Counted from the stretch's first letter, positions 28,486 to 38,546 are shown. The stretch: DNA of 64,000 bases from Ardenticatena maritima (GCF_001306175.1 NZ_LGKN01000006.1:124001-188000); one strand, 5' to 3'. Notes: generated from the letters alone by a model not told the origin. Translations and numbers: made by a program.

Positions 28486-29514
28486 TTATTCACCACGCAA
28501 TCGCGGGTCAAAGGCGTCGCGAATACCGTCGCCCAACATGTTGAACGCCAAAGTCGTCAATGTCAGTGCAATCCCCGGCACCATCACTTCCCACGGGGCT
28601 GTACGCAACGCCTGATACGTCTCGGAAATCATCAACCCCCATGAAGGCGTCGGCGGGTTGACCCCTAAACCAATGAACGAGAGGAAGGCTTCCAGACTGA
28701 TGTAGCCCGGAATAGCCAGCGTTTCCGCCACGATACACGGACCAAGAATATTCGGAAGCAAGTGCTTGAAAATAATACGGCGGTCGGTCGCCCCTATCGC
28801 GCGTGCAGCTTCCACAAACTCCTTCTTTTTGTACGCAAGCGTCTGCCCACGTGCAATACGCGCCATACCCAACCAGTTAATCGCACCAATAGCGATGAAG
28901 ATGAAGAACATGCCCCCCATCGCTTTGTCAATGTCCAGGAAAAACTGCCAGATACCAGCAGCATCACCACGGCGCGCCTGGGCTTTGAAGAACACCTGCA
29001 TCAAAATCACAAAGATAAGGAATGGGAAGCCATACAAAAAGTCCACAATACGCATCATCAGGTTGTCAACACGCGAACTCGAATAGCCCGAAATCAGGCC
29101 ATAGACCAGCCCGATTCCCAGACTCACAAACGAAGCCACAATTGCTACCGTCAACGAGATACGCGTACCATAAAGGACACGACTCAACAAATCACGCCCC
29201 AAGTAGTCCGTCCCCAAAAGGAAGAGCTGTCCATCCTCGGTGCGCGTCAGCGGTGGCTTATCCGTGTAGAGAAAGTTTGCAGTGCCGTAATGGTAAGGCG
29301 CCAGCAAAGGCTTGGTTTCACCATCCGTGAAGAAGGTAAAAAGCGCGTTGTCTACAAACAGGGCGATAAATACCAAGATGAAAATGAAGATACCGCTGAT
29401 AACCGCCACGCGGTTCTTCAACAACTGGCGAAACGCATCTTGCAATGGGCTTCGTCCACGGCGCTTTGCCGCTTCCGCCATCCAATCTTTTTGTGTCGTT
29501 GCCTGCACAGTCAT
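28486..29514 (-). CDS. oligopeptide ABC transporter permease (DppC type), set 2
   Basis: 342 residues. N-terminal helix about 36-57, outside region with LLGTDYLGRDLLSRVLYGTRISLTVAI, five more helices, and the EAA-like loop EAARAIGATDRRIIFKHLLPN. I use the ATG at 29514 (GGGAGG at 10 bp) rather than the TTG two codons earlier. It must borrow ATPases because set 2 has none. Confidence 0.92.
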   Translation of the reverse strand: MTVQATTQKDWMAEAAKRRGRSPLQDAFRQLLKNRVAVISGIFIFILVFIALFVDNALFTFFTDGETKPLLAPYHYGTANFLYTDKPPLTRTEDGQLFLLGTDYLGRDLLSRVLYGTRISLTVAIVASFVSLGIGLVYGLISGYSSSRVDNLMMRIVDFLYGFPFLIFVILMQVFFKAQARRGDAAGIWQFFLDIDKAMGGMFFIFIAIGAINWLGMARIARGQTLAYKKKEFVEAARAIGATDRRIIFKHLLPNILGPCIVAETLAIPGYISLEAFLSFIGLGVNPPTPSWGLMISETYQALRTAPWEVMVPGIALTLTTLAFNMLGDGIRDAFDPRLRGE

Positions 29515-29549
29515 GGACAATCAACCTCCCAAAACCGCACCAATGCGGC

Positions 29550-30524
29550 TCAATCGTAGCGAATACGCGGGTCCAGCCACGCATACGCGATATCAACAAA
29601 CAGGTTCGCCAAAACAAGCAAGACGGAATAGAGCAAGGCTGTCCCCATCACAACAGGGTAATCGCGGTTCGTCACGCTCTGAACAAAGTGGCGACCCAAC
29701 CCTGGAATCCCGAAAATCTGCTCTACCACAAACGTCCCCGTCACCACACCGGCAAATAGCGGCCCCAAAATGGTTACCACGGGAATCAGCGAGTTCTTCA
29801 GCGCATGCACTGCAATCACCGTACGCTCCGGCAACCCCTTGGCACGCGCTGTGCGGATATAGTCTTCACGAATGACCTGCAAGAGACTCGCACGCGTCAA
29901 ACGCGCAATGGAAGCCGACAATCCTGTTCCCAACGTTACCGTCGGCAAAACGGCATGGCTCCAAAAGTCGCTTGTCATAGGGGGAATAAAGCCAAAATAC
30001 AGGTCGGTATAATCCACCCCCCATTGAGCGGCGGGGAACCACCCCAATTTGACCGCAAATATCCAGATGAGGAATGGTCCAAGCACAATGTTGGGAATCG
30101 AAACCCCCAAAATGGCCACAAAAGAACTCAAATAATCCAGCCAACCGTTATGATTGAGCGCAGCGATAATTCCCGCCGGAATCCCAATCCAAAGCCCCAA
30201 AGCCAACGACAAAATCCCTAACTGAAAAGAAATCGGAAAGGTTTGTTTCAAAATATCATTCACTGTCAAGTTACGATAGCGAAACGAAGGTCCCAAATCG
30301 CCGCGCATCAAGTCAAGCATGTAATCGGCAAATTGCTCATAAATAGGAGCATCCAGATTGTATTTGCGCTTCAAGTTTTCACGCACGCTCTCAGGCAATG
30401 AGCGGTCACCGGCAAAGTCAAAAGGACCACCCGGCAATGCACGTGAAAGCCCAAACGTAGTTCCAGCAATCAAAAATAGAACCGGAATATTCCACAATAG
30501 TCGCCGAATGATATATTTGGTCAT
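29550..30524 (-). CDS. oligopeptide ABC transporter permease (DppB type), set 2
   Basis: 324 residues, six helices. MTKYIIRRLLWNIPVLFLIA start and EAA-like loop YIRTARAKGLPERTVIAVHALKN. Partner of the preceding DppC-type permease; 35 bp separate them. Confidence 0.93.
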   Translation of the reverse strand: MTKYIIRRLLWNIPVLFLIAGTTFGLSRALPGGPFDFAGDRSLPESVRENLKRKYNLDAPIYEQFADYMLDLMRGDLGPSFRYRNLTVNDILKQTFPISFQLGILSLALGLWIGIPAGIIAALNHNGWLDYLSSFVAILGVSIPNIVLGPFLIWIFAVKLGWFPAAQWGVDYTDLYFGFIPPMTSDFWSHAVLPTVTLGTGLSASIARLTRASLLQVIREDYIRTARAKGLPERTVIAVHALKNSLIPVVTILGPLFAGVVTGTFVVEQIFGIPGLGRHFVQSVTNRDYPVVMGTALLYSVLLVLANLFVDIAYAWLDPRIRYD

Positions 30525-30556
30525 TGAATGCTCATCTCCTTCCCTAAGGATTGCGT

Positions 30557-30588
30557 CTGGTGGGGTGGGACATGTCCCACCCCACCAG
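30557..30588. repeat. perfect 32-bp palindrome between SBP and permease genes of set 2
   Basis: CTGGTGGGGTGGGACA is followed by its exact reverse complement. It lies 12 bp after the SBP stop and about 33 bp before the permease ATG. No T-run follows on either strand. It would form a very stable RNA hairpin, in the same place as the hairpin of set 1. Confidence 0.85.
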
Positions 30589-30599
30589 AAAGAGGCATC

Positions 30600-32486
30600 T
30601 TACTTGCCCATGGCCGCGTTGCGCGCGTCAACGTCCAGTTTCCACATCCAGAGGTACATGCGGCCGGGTTCACCCCAGACGCGGTCCAGCCACGGCTTGG
30701 CCACCGCGACGCGGGTGTAGTAGTAAATCGGCGCCATCGCAGCGATTTCATCCACGAGCAGCTGCTCGGCGCGCTTGTAGAGCGCCAGCTGTTCTTCAGG
30801 CGACGCCGTCTGAGCGGCCTTGGTGGTTTCAGCGAATTCACGCACCAGGTCGCCCACTTGCGGATCGTCGTACGACATCATCGGGCGGTTCGAGCCTTCT
30901 TCTGGGTGGAAGACTTCATGCACCCAGTTGTTGGCGTGCGGGTAGTCCGCGCACCAGCCCAGGCGGTAGACGTTGGGCTTGTCTTCCAGCGGGCTATCCT
31001 TTTCGATCGTCTTCAGGTAGACGCGCCATTCCTGCGTTTCGATCGTCACCGTCGCCTGCGGGAAGGCTTGCTGCCACATCGCCTGGATCGCCTGAGCAAT
31101 CTTGGCGTGGCCTTCGCTCACGTTGTGCATGAGCAGGATATCCAAGCCCGACCCATCCGGGTAACCGGCTTCCTCAAGCAGCTTCTTGGCTTCTTCGACA
31201 GCCTTGGCGTAGCCCCAGCCACCCATGTCTTCGGGCAACGCCCAGGGCGCCACTTCGGGGTCGCCAGCGGGCGAGCCGTAGTTGAGCGGGTTGGTGAAGG
31301 CGTTCGCCGGAATCTGACCACCCTTCAAGACCGCTTCCACCAACGTCTTGCGGTCAATGGCCATCGAAAGCGCACGGCGCACGCGCACGTCATCCGTGGG
31401 CGCTTTCTTGGTGATGAAGCCATAGTAGTAGGTGCAGTTGACCGGGTTATTCACCAGCTCTTTGCTGAGCACCGGATCGGTCTTCACGCGATCCATCTGC
31501 TCGAGCGGCACACCGGCCGTATCCAATTCGTTGCTTTCGTAGAGCGCGAATTCCGTCGAAGCTTCTTCGATCATCACGCCGTGCAGGCGTTCGATGTTCC
31601 CAGCCTTGTCAGCAAATTCTTCCCAGCCATACCAGTGCGGGTTGCGCACCAGGTCGAGGTGGTCGCCGTGGACCCATTCGTCAATGACGTACGGGCCGTT
31701 AGTGACGATGAAACCGGGTTCGACCCAGCGGTCACCCTTTTCTTCGATCACCCACTGCGGCACCGGGAAGGTCACCGGCATGCTGGCGATTTGCGGGAAG
31801 AAACCAGCGCCATAGTTCAGCTCAAATTCGACCGTGAAATCGTCCACAGCGCGGACGCCCACGGCGTCGTAGAGTTCCTGGAAGTTTTCGGCATCCGGAT
31901 CAGCCGTGTTGAGTTCTTCACACCCCTTGATGATGTAGAGGATGTAGGAATAGTCCGAACCCGTGCGCGGGTCGCAGGTGCGCTTCACACCATAGACCAC
32001 GTCGTGGGCCGTCACCTTGCGCGGGTTGCCTTCGTCGTCGGTCACGACTTCGGTTTCACCACCCGGCACGTGGCGGACCCAGACGGCGTTATCGCGCATC
32101 TTGAAGGTCCAGACGGTGTTGTCTTCGTTCGCGTTCCATTCAAGCGCCAATTCCGGAATCGCTTCAGCCGTTTCGGGGTCCAGGTCGGTCAGACCCAGGA
32201 AGATTTCTTCAATCACGGCGTGCGAGGTCGTATCGGTCGAAAGCGCCGGGTCAGCCGTCGGCGGTTCCGTACCCCAGTTGATGTTCACCGTCACCGGTTC
32301 AGGACCCGAGGGTTCCGGCGTTGCCGTCACGACGACGACCTTTTCAACCGTTTCACCTTCGACAACTTGCGTCACAACCTTGGTGACTTCTTTCACGACT
32401 TCGCTTGTTTCACTGGTTTGCCCACCACAGGCAGCCAACACGAGCAGGCTTGCCAGTGCTGCGACGAGAAGTGCTACCCTTCTCAT
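30600..32486 (-). CDS. oligopeptide-binding lipoprotein (SBP family 5), set 2
   Basis: 628 residues. Lipobox VLAAC20, Val/Thr/Glu/Lys-rich linker (about 27-55), then an OppA-like domain with VKRTCDPRTGSDYSYIL and the ending LWMWKLDVDARNAAMGK. GGAGGAG precedes the ATG at 32486. It feeds the set 2 permeases. Confidence 0.93.
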   Translation of the reverse strand: MRRVALLVAALASLLVLAACGGQTSETSEVVKEVTKVVTQVVEGETVEKVVVVTATPEPSGPEPVTVNINWGTEPPTADPALSTDTTSHAVIEEIFLGLTDLDPETAEAIPELALEWNANEDNTVWTFKMRDNAVWVRHVPGGETEVVTDDEGNPRKVTAHDVVYGVKRTCDPRTGSDYSYILYIIKGCEELNTADPDAENFQELYDAVGVRAVDDFTVEFELNYGAGFFPQIASMPVTFPVPQWVIEEKGDRWVEPGFIVTNGPYVIDEWVHGDHLDLVRNPHWYGWEEFADKAGNIERLHGVMIEEASTEFALYESNELDTAGVPLEQMDRVKTDPVLSKELVNNPVNCTYYYGFITKKAPTDDVRVRRALSMAIDRKTLVEAVLKGGQIPANAFTNPLNYGSPAGDPEVAPWALPEDMGGWGYAKAVEEAKKLLEEAGYPDGSGLDILLMHNVSEGHAKIAQAIQAMWQQAFPQATVTIETQEWRVYLKTIEKDSPLEDKPNVYRLGWCADYPHANNWVHEVFHPEEGSNRPMMSYDDPQVGDLVREFAETTKAAQTASPEEQLALYKRAEQLLVDEIAAMAPIYYYTRVAVAKPWLDRVWGEPGRMYLWMWKLDVDARNAAMGK

Positions 32487-32564
32487 ACGCTCTCCTCCTT
32501 GCTTTTTCATTCTCAAAATTCAACGACGGCTACACCTGTGAGCACCTTGCGGCACTCGACTCCC

Positions 32565-32590
32565 AATCGCTGCGGCGTATCACCCCCTTT
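32565..32590 (-). promoter_or_regulatory. conserved leader element upstream of SBP set 2
   Basis: Minus strand AAAGGGGGTGATACGCCG followed by CAGCGATT, 79 bp before the ATG; one mismatch to the set 1 element, with flanks that are not conserved. Another inverted repeat, CATGCC-G-GGCATG (32611-32623), lies upstream. Confidence 0.55.
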
Positions 32591-32684
32591 ACAGGAATTT
32601 TCAACCAGCCCATGCCGGGCATGGTTTCCACATATCAGATACACACCAGCGTGCCACTCGGTTCAAAATCGGGCGAAAAAGGGC

Positions 32685-33662
32685 TCAGTGGACGAGGTGA
32701 CACGCAACGTAGTGCCCACCGCCGGCGTCTTTGAACTCCGGCTCCACTTCCTTGCAAATATCAATCACAACAGGACATCGCGTGTGGAAGCGGCACCCAT
32801 TTGGTGGATTCACCGGGCTGGGCACATCGCCTGTCAGAATAATACGCTTGCGTTTGGCTTCAATTTCCGGGTCGGGAATAGGGACCGCCGACAACAGCGC
32901 CTGGGTGTACGGATGCAACGGGTTTTCATACAGTTCGTTGCGGTCGGCGAGTTCCACGATTTTCCCCAGATACATCACCGCGACACGGTCGGAGATATGG
33001 CGCACCACACTCAGGTCGTGTGCGATGAAGAGATAGGTCAATCCAAACTGCGCCTGCAAGTCTTCCAGCAAGTTGATAACCTGCGCCTGAATGGAGACGT
33101 CCAACGCCGAAATCGGCTCGTCGCAGACGATGAAATCAGGATTGACGGCAAGCGCGCGCGCAATCCCAATGCGTTGGCGCTGCCCACCGGAGAATTCGTG
33201 CGGGTAGCGCGTGACGAAGTAGGGGTTCAAGCCGACGACTTCAAGCAGTTCCGCCACACGGTCGAGTTTGGCTTTCCCCTTGGCGATGCCGTGTACTTCA
33301 AGCGGCTCGCCGACAATATCGCCCACCGTCATGCGGGGGTTGAGCGAAGCATAGGGGTCCTGGAAAATCATCTGCATACGCCGCCGCATACGGCGCAATT
33401 CTTCCCCTTTGAGTTCGGTCAGGTCAACACCATCGAAGTAAACATGCCCCGCCGTCGGGCGATAGAGTTGCAAAATGGCGCGCCCGGTGGTGCTTTTACC
33501 ACACCCGGATTCACCTACCAACCCCAGTGTTTCACCACGGCGCACTGTAAACGAGATGTTATCTACCGCTTTGACATCCCCCACATGGCGTTGGATGACA
33601 ATCCCCTCGGTAATCGGAAAGTACATTTTCAAGCCTTGCACATCCAGCAAAACATCGCTCAT
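32685..33662 (-). CDS. oligopeptide ABC transporter ATP-binding protein (DppF type), set 3
   Basis: 325 residues. Walker [10 protein letters not shown], signature [15 protein letters not shown], Walker [14 protein letters not shown]-terminal GCRFHTRCP. Its ATG overlaps the TGA of the DppD-type gene by 4 bp. It may also power the permeases of set 2, which lies directly downstream without its own ATPases (inference). Confidence 0.93.
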   Translation of the reverse strand: MSDVLLDVQGLKMYFPITEGIVIQRHVGDVKAVDNISFTVRRGETLGLVGESGCGKSTTGRAILQLYRPTAGHVYFDGVDLTELKGEELRRMRRRMQMIFQDPYASLNPRMTVGDIVGEPLEVHGIAKGKAKLDRVAELLEVVGLNPYFVTRYPHEFSGGQRQRIGIARALAVNPDFIVCDEPISALDVSIQAQVINLLEDLQAQFGLTYLFIAHDLSVVRHISDRVAVMYLGKIVELADRNELYENPLHPYTQALLSAVPIPDPEIEAKRKRIILTGDVPSPVNPPNGCRFHTRCPVVIDICKEVEPEFKDAGGGHYVACHLVH

Positions 33663-34681
33663 CGAGATCCCTCCGTGTTGGATGCGTGCCACTGCCGCAT
33701 AATTTCTCCCCCTTCGGGCTTGACCCAGCAAGCAACATAATGCTCCTTACTGACTTCTTCCAGCGGGGGGTCAACTTCCCAGCACTTGTCAACCACAAAG
33801 CGACACCGAGGGGCAAAGGGACATCCTGTGGGATAGTCAATCAAATCTGGCGGCAACCCGTCAATGGCTTGCAAACGTTCGCGCTGTTTTTCGTCCAGGC
33901 GCGGGATACTTTGCAACAAACCAATGGTGTAGGGATGGCGAGGGTTCTTGTAGAGTTCGTACACCGGCGATGATTCCACAATCTGCCCGGCGTACATCAC
34001 GATAATGCGGTCGGCCAGACCAGCCAACAGCGCCAGGTCGTGCGTAATCCAGACGACTGACATGCCGATTTCTTCACGCAGGCGCTTCACCAATTCGACA
34101 ATTTGCGCCTGAATGGTGACGTCCAGGGCGGTGGTGGGTTCGTCGGCAATCAGCAAGCGTGGATGACAGGCCAACCCCATGGCAATCATCACACGCTGGC
34201 GCATGCCACCAGAGAATTGGTGTGGGTAGTTGTCAATGCGCTCTTCAGCCGCCGGAATCCCCACCATTTTGAGCAATTCAATGGCGCGTTCGCGCGCCTG
34301 CTTGTGGTTCATCCCCAGGTGCAGTTCGAGCACTTCGGTAATCTGGCGCTCGATCGTCAAAACGGGGTTCAGCGAGGTCATGGGGTCCTGGAAGATCATG
34401 GCGATGCGGTTCCCCCGCACTTCGCGCATTTCTTCCTTGTCGATTTTGAGCAGGTCGCGCCCCTCGAACCAAACCTCGCCGTTGGTGATTTCGCCAGGCG
34501 GCTGCGGAATGAGGCGCATGATTGAGAGCATGGTCACACTCTTTCCGGAGCCGGACTCTCCCACGACGCCAAGGGTTTCGCCTTCATTCACGTAGAAGGA
34601 GACACCATTGACGGCGTGGACCGTTCCATCCTGCGTGTGGAAGCGAGTTTCGAGGTTTTTGACTTCGAGTATTCGTTCCAT
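33659..34681 (-). CDS. oligopeptide ABC transporter ATP-binding protein (DppD type), set 3
   Basis: 340 residues. Walker [10 protein letters not shown], signature [15 protein letters not shown], Walker [14 protein letters not shown]-terminal [15 protein letters not shown] precedes the ATG at 34681. Overlaps the DppF-type gene by 4 bp, indicating coupled translation of the two halves of the ATPase dimer. Confidence 0.93.
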   Translation of the reverse strand: MERILEVKNLETRFHTQDGTVHAVNGVSFYVNEGETLGVVGESGSGKSVTMLSIMRLIPQPPGEITNGEVWFEGRDLLKIDKEEMREVRGNRIAMIFQDPMTSLNPVLTIERQITEVLELHLGMNHKQARERAIELLKMVGIPAAEERIDNYPHQFSGGMRQRVMIAMGLACHPRLLIADEPTTALDVTIQAQIVELVKRLREEIGMSVVWITHDLALLAGLADRIIVMYAGQIVESSPVYELYKNPRHPYTIGLLQSIPRLDEKQRERLQAIDGLPPDLIDYPTGCPFAPRCRFVVDKCWEVDPPLEEVSKEHYVACWVKPEGGEIMRQWHASNTEGSR

Positions 34682-34794
34682 ACTTTCTCCTTTGAAAGGC
34701 ACTCAGTCACCTGGCGGCTCGAATTCCAGTTCACCAGTGTATTGAAACTGTGAAAAAGGGCAATTTGCCAGATTGCCTGTCGCACCTTGCGGAT

Positions 34795-35784
34795 TTATGT
34801 GATTCGATCTTGTGGATTGAGGGCTTCGTTCAATCCGTCACCAATAAAGTTGAACGCAAAGGTCAGGGCGGCAACCGCCAGCCCAGGCGCCCACAACAGC
34901 CAGGGGGCGGCGGGTGAACGCCACGACGCAAATTCGTTGAAAATCATCGCCCCCCACGACGGTGTTGGCGGCGAGATCCCAATCCCCAAAAAACTGAGCG
35001 AGGCTTCCGCTACCACAGCGCCCCCCATGCTCATGCTCAGCGCAACAATCACCGGCGGCAAGGCGTTCGGGAAAATGTGCCGCCACATGATACGCCACGA
35101 TGAAACGCCAGTGGCACGCGCGGCTTCGACGAATTGTTGTTCGCGCAGACTGAGCACTTGCCCACGCACCAATCGCGCCAACCCAGGCCAGCCCACAAAA
35201 CTGAGCGCGATGATGACGACGAAAAACTCCACATATCCCGCGCGCACCCACGGCTTCAGCGTCTCGAATTGTGAGAGCCACGCCGCCAGCCGCGGCTGCA
35301 ACGTCGCCGCCAGGAGCAGCGCAAAGAGCAAGCCGGGGAAGGCAAACAAGACGTCGCTCACACGCATGACGAGTTCATCAACCCAGCCGCCAAAGTAGCC
35401 CGCCAACAAGCCAAAAAAGAGCCCCAATGTCACGCCGACAATGGTGGCGGTGGGGGCGACGATAAGCGCCGTGCGTGCCGCCCAAATCATGCGGCTGAAT
35501 TGGTCGCGCCCCAGCGCGTCGGTGCCCAGCGGGTGCGCCAGTGAAGGCGGTTGGTTCGCAGCGTCATAGTTGGTTTCGGCATACCCATACGGGGCAATCC
35601 AGGGGGCGAAAAGCCCCACACACACCCACGTGAGTACAATCGCCAATCCCACAACCGCCATACGATTGCGGGCGTACCGCCGCGCAAATTCCACAAAGCG
35701 CTGCCACCGTACACGCCACATGCTCACGTGGACATGCGGCGTGTTTTTGGTGCTCACATGTTCTTGCGTTGCCATTGGCATCAT
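34795..35784 (-). CDS. oligopeptide ABC transporter permease (DppC type), set 3
   Basis: 329 residues. First helix about 43-62; outside segment LGTDALGRDQFSRMIWAARTALIV; five further helices; EAA-like loop EAARATGVSSWRIMWRHIFPN. The start is uncertain: ATGs at 35784, 35781 and 35775 are all possible and none has a strong ribosome site. There are 42 bp to the DppB-type gene. Confidence 0.9.
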   Translation of the reverse strand: MMPMATQEHVSTKNTPHVHVSMWRVRWQRFVEFARRYARNRMAVVGLAIVLTWVCVGLFAPWIAPYGYAETNYDAANQPPSLAHPLGTDALGRDQFSRMIWAARTALIVAPTATIVGVTLGLFFGLLAGYFGGWVDELVMRVSDVLFAFPGLLFALLLAATLQPRLAAWLSQFETLKPWVRAGYVEFFVVIIALSFVGWPGLARLVRGQVLSLREQQFVEAARATGVSSWRIMWRHIFPNALPPVIVALSMSMGGAVVAEASLSFLGIGISPPTPSWGAMIFNEFASWRSPAAPWLLWAPGLAVAALTFAFNFIGDGLNEALNPQDRIT

Positions 35785-35826
35785 CCACTATACACGCACA
35801 CGGCTCATCTGGTTCATTTGGGCTGT

Positions 35827-36759
35827 TTATTGGTAGCGAATGCGCGGGTCAACAAACGCATACAAGATGTCCACTATCAGGTTCGCTACGGCATATCCCA
35901 CAGCAATCAAAAGGACAAGCGCCATGATAACAGGATAATCGCGTGAGAAGAAGGCCTGGAACGCCAACCGCCCCACGCCGGGAATGCCGAAAATGGTTTC
36001 GGTGATAAACGACCCCACAACGAGGCTTCCCAGCATGAGACCCAGAATCGTCAGCAAAGGAATCAGGGCGTTGCGGAGCGCGTGCACGAAGAAAATACGC
36101 CGTTCGTGCAAGCCTTTGGCGTAGGCGGTGCGGATGTACTCTTGCGATAAGACTTCAATCAGGTTGGCGCGTGTCTGGCGAGCAAAGACCGCAATGGGGC
36201 CGGCGCTCATCACCAGCACGGGCAAAATGATATTGCGGCTGAAAATACCGTTCCAGCCGCCGGGCGGCAACACCCGCCACTTGTAGGCAAAGAGCCAAAG
36301 CAGAATGGGCGCTATCAAGAAGGTGGGGAATGAGATGGCGATGACCACGCCCGTCATGGAGAGGTAATCCAGCCAGGTGTTGCGTTTGAGCGCCGCCAAC
36401 ACCCCCAGCGGCACACCGACCACCACACTCACCAGCAACACTACGGCGTTGAGTTGCAACGTAATGCTTAGGCTTCGTTTCAGCAAATCGCTGACCGGAC
36501 GCCCGCGCGACATGGTGATACTTTCGCCAAAATCACCATGCAATGCCCGCCACACGTAGTCGGCGAATTGCACGGGAAGCGGGCGGTCGAGCCCCAGTTC
36601 ATGCCGCAGGCGCTCGACCGCCTCGGGGTTGCTGTGCTGTCCCAGCAAGAGTTGCACGGGATCGCCCGGTCCATAGTAGCCGAGCACAAATGTGAGAAAG
36701 GCGACAATCAGCAACAGGATGGGCAACCAGAGCAATCGCCGTACAAGGTAAGCCGTCAT
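35827..36759 (-). CDS. oligopeptide ABC transporter permease (DppB type), set 3
   Basis: 310 residues, six helices. MTAYLVRRLLWLPILLLI start and EAA-like loop YIRTAYAKGLHERRIFFVHALRN. It starts 15 bp after the SBP stop; unlike sets 1 and 2 there is no hairpin between the two genes. Confidence 0.93.
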   Translation of the reverse strand: MTAYLVRRLLWLPILLLIVAFLTFVLGYYGPGDPVQLLLGQHSNPEAVERLRHELGLDRPLPVQFADYVWRALHGDFGESITMSRGRPVSDLLKRSLSITLQLNAVVLLVSVVVGVPLGVLAALKRNTWLDYLSMTGVVIAISFPTFLIAPILLWLFAYKWRVLPPGGWNGIFSRNIILPVLVMSAGPIAVFARQTRANLIEVLSQEYIRTAYAKGLHERRIFFVHALRNALIPLLTILGLMLGSLVVGSFITETIFGIPGVGRLAFQAFFSRDYPVIMALVLLIAVGYAVANLIVDILYAFVDPRIRYQ

Positions 36760-36774
36760 GGCGCCAGTTCCGCG

Positions 36775-38478
36775 TTAGCGTTCGATACGCACGTATTTCA
36801 AGCGCGGCACAATGGTGGGCGGGAAACGCAACCCCTGCACCCACGGTTTCACAAGCCAATACTCTTTGCCGTACGACAAGGGAATCAGCGGCGCATCGCG
36901 CAAGATGAGTTCTTCGGCTTGCTGGTACAACTGCAAGCGGCGCGTTTCGTCACGCTCCACGGCGGCTTCTTTCAACAATTCATCCACCTGCGGGTTGCAG
37001 TAGCCAAAGTGGTTGTCCAGGCTGTCGCAGGCGAACAAAATTTCCAGGAAGTTCTGCGGGTCGGGGTAGTCGGCAATCCACCCCAGGTTGAACATTTGGT
37101 ATGGGTTGGGGTCGCGTTGCAGGTCAAAAAGGAAGGTAGCCCATTCGGTCTGTTCGATAGCAACCTCAACGCCCAAATTTTCCTTCCACATGTCCACCAT
37201 GGCTTCAACCGAGCGCGGTACCGCCCCGCCGGCGCCGGAAATGTGCAAGGTGATGTCGGGCAAGTTTTCGGCGCTCCCGTAGGACGATTCCGCCAATGCC
37301 TGCCGCGCGGCGTCGGGGTCATAGTCATAGGCGCGCACGTCGGGGTTGTAGCCGGGCATGCCAGGCGGCAAAATGCTGTGCGCCGGCTCGACAATGCCTT
37401 CCAGCACCACGTTGGCAAGGGTGTCCACATTCACGGCTTGGGCGAACGCCTGGCGCACCTTGGGGTCGTCGAACGGTGGTTGCTGGTTGTTCAACCCCAC
37501 ATACCCCAACGAGAGCGTGTTGAAGGTCACAAGTTCCTTGTTGAGCGGGTCGGCGGGGTCCTGCACACGGGCGATGTCCGCCAGCCCCACAGGCACGGCG
37601 TCCAGTTCGTCGGTTTCGTACATGGTCATGGCGGAACCGCCTGAGAGCAGGTAGATGACGCTCACAGCCGGTTTGGGGTCGCCATAGTAGCGCGGGTTGG
37701 GGTCCAGCACGAGCCGCTCACCAAAGGTGTATTCCTTCAAAACGAAGGGACCGGTGCCGTTCGGGTTGTCGGTTGCCCACGTGCGCCCCCCTTTTTCCAC
37801 CGTCTCACGGTCCACAACGAAGGCGGTGGGATAGGTGAGTTTGGCAAGGAAGTAGACCTTGGGCGAGTCAATGGTTATTTCCAGCGTGTAGTCATCCACC
37901 ACACGCACACCGCGCACCTCATCCGCCTGCCCGCGCAATTTTTCGCGGCATCCAACGATGTCGCCCAGGTAGGTGTCCGCCACGGGTGATTGGGTGCGAG
38001 GGTCGCACGAGCGTTCCAGGCTGTACTTGAAATCATTGGCGGTGACCGGGCGACCGTTGGCGAAGGTCACGTCATCGCGCAGGTGGAAGGTGTAGACCGT
38101 GCCATCGTCGGAGATGTCCCAGGACTTGGCAATGTCGGGTTCGACGGCAAGCGTATCGGGGTTGATCGTCACCAAGCCGCTGAACAATTCGACGATGTAC
38201 TCGGCGGACGTGGCGTCGCTGGTGAGGGCGGGGTCAAGCGTGGGCGGTTCGCCCCCCGGCAAGCGCAACACACCGCCGCCACCGGTCGAACCGCTTGTTT
38301 CGCCCGTTTCGGGTTGTGTGGTGGGCTCCTGGACAGACAACGTCCCCTCGTCCACCACATCGCTCCGCTGCCACAAGAAGAAAGCCCCACCCACCAGCGC
38401 AACGCAGAGGAAAAGCGTTATGACAACGCCACCTAAGGCGAGGACAATGGCGAGTGTGCGGTTTGAATCGTTGTTCAT
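36775..38478 (-). CDS. family 5 solute-binding protein with N-terminal membrane anchor, set 3
   Basis: 567 residues. Instead of a lipobox it has a short charged N-terminus and a hydrophobic helix (about 9-33), then a Ser/Thr/Gly/Glu-rich linker, then the oligopeptide-binding domain (LRLPGGEPPTLDPALTSD onward). It is probably tethered by the uncleaved helix. First gene of set 3; its promoter overlaps the end of the SirB1-like gene. Confidence 0.9.
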   Translation of the reverse strand: MNNDSNRTLAIVLALGGVVITLFLCVALVGGAFFLWQRSDVVDEGTLSVQEPTTQPETGETSGSTGGGGVLRLPGGEPPTLDPALTSDATSAEYIVELFSGLVTINPDTLAVEPDIAKSWDISDDGTVYTFHLRDDVTFANGRPVTANDFKYSLERSCDPRTQSPVADTYLGDIVGCREKLRGQADEVRGVRVVDDYTLEITIDSPKVYFLAKLTYPTAFVVDRETVEKGGRTWATDNPNGTGPFVLKEYTFGERLVLDPNPRYYGDPKPAVSVIYLLSGGSAMTMYETDELDAVPVGLADIARVQDPADPLNKELVTFNTLSLGYVGLNNQQPPFDDPKVRQAFAQAVNVDTLANVVLEGIVEPAHSILPPGMPGYNPDVRAYDYDPDAARQALAESSYGSAENLPDITLHISGAGGAVPRSVEAMVDMWKENLGVEVAIEQTEWATFLFDLQRDPNPYQMFNLGWIADYPDPQNFLEILFACDSLDNHFGYCNPQVDELLKEAAVERDETRRLQLYQQAEELILRDAPLIPLSYGKEYWLVKPWVQGLRFPPTIVPRLKYVRIER

Positions 38479-38546
38479 GTCTCACTCCTTGCCGTCTGGC
38501 ATTGGTTGAACAGGTTGGTTCCAGCAGGGTGTTGCACGTGCGCGAA

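Noticed and set aside
30528-33740. A very long plus-strand open frame (1070 codons) opposite SBP set 2 and the set 3 ATPase gene
   Set aside because: It lies antisense to genes with clear family motifs, has low-complexity His/Arg/Val composition and no ribosome site. It results from codon bias on the minus strand.
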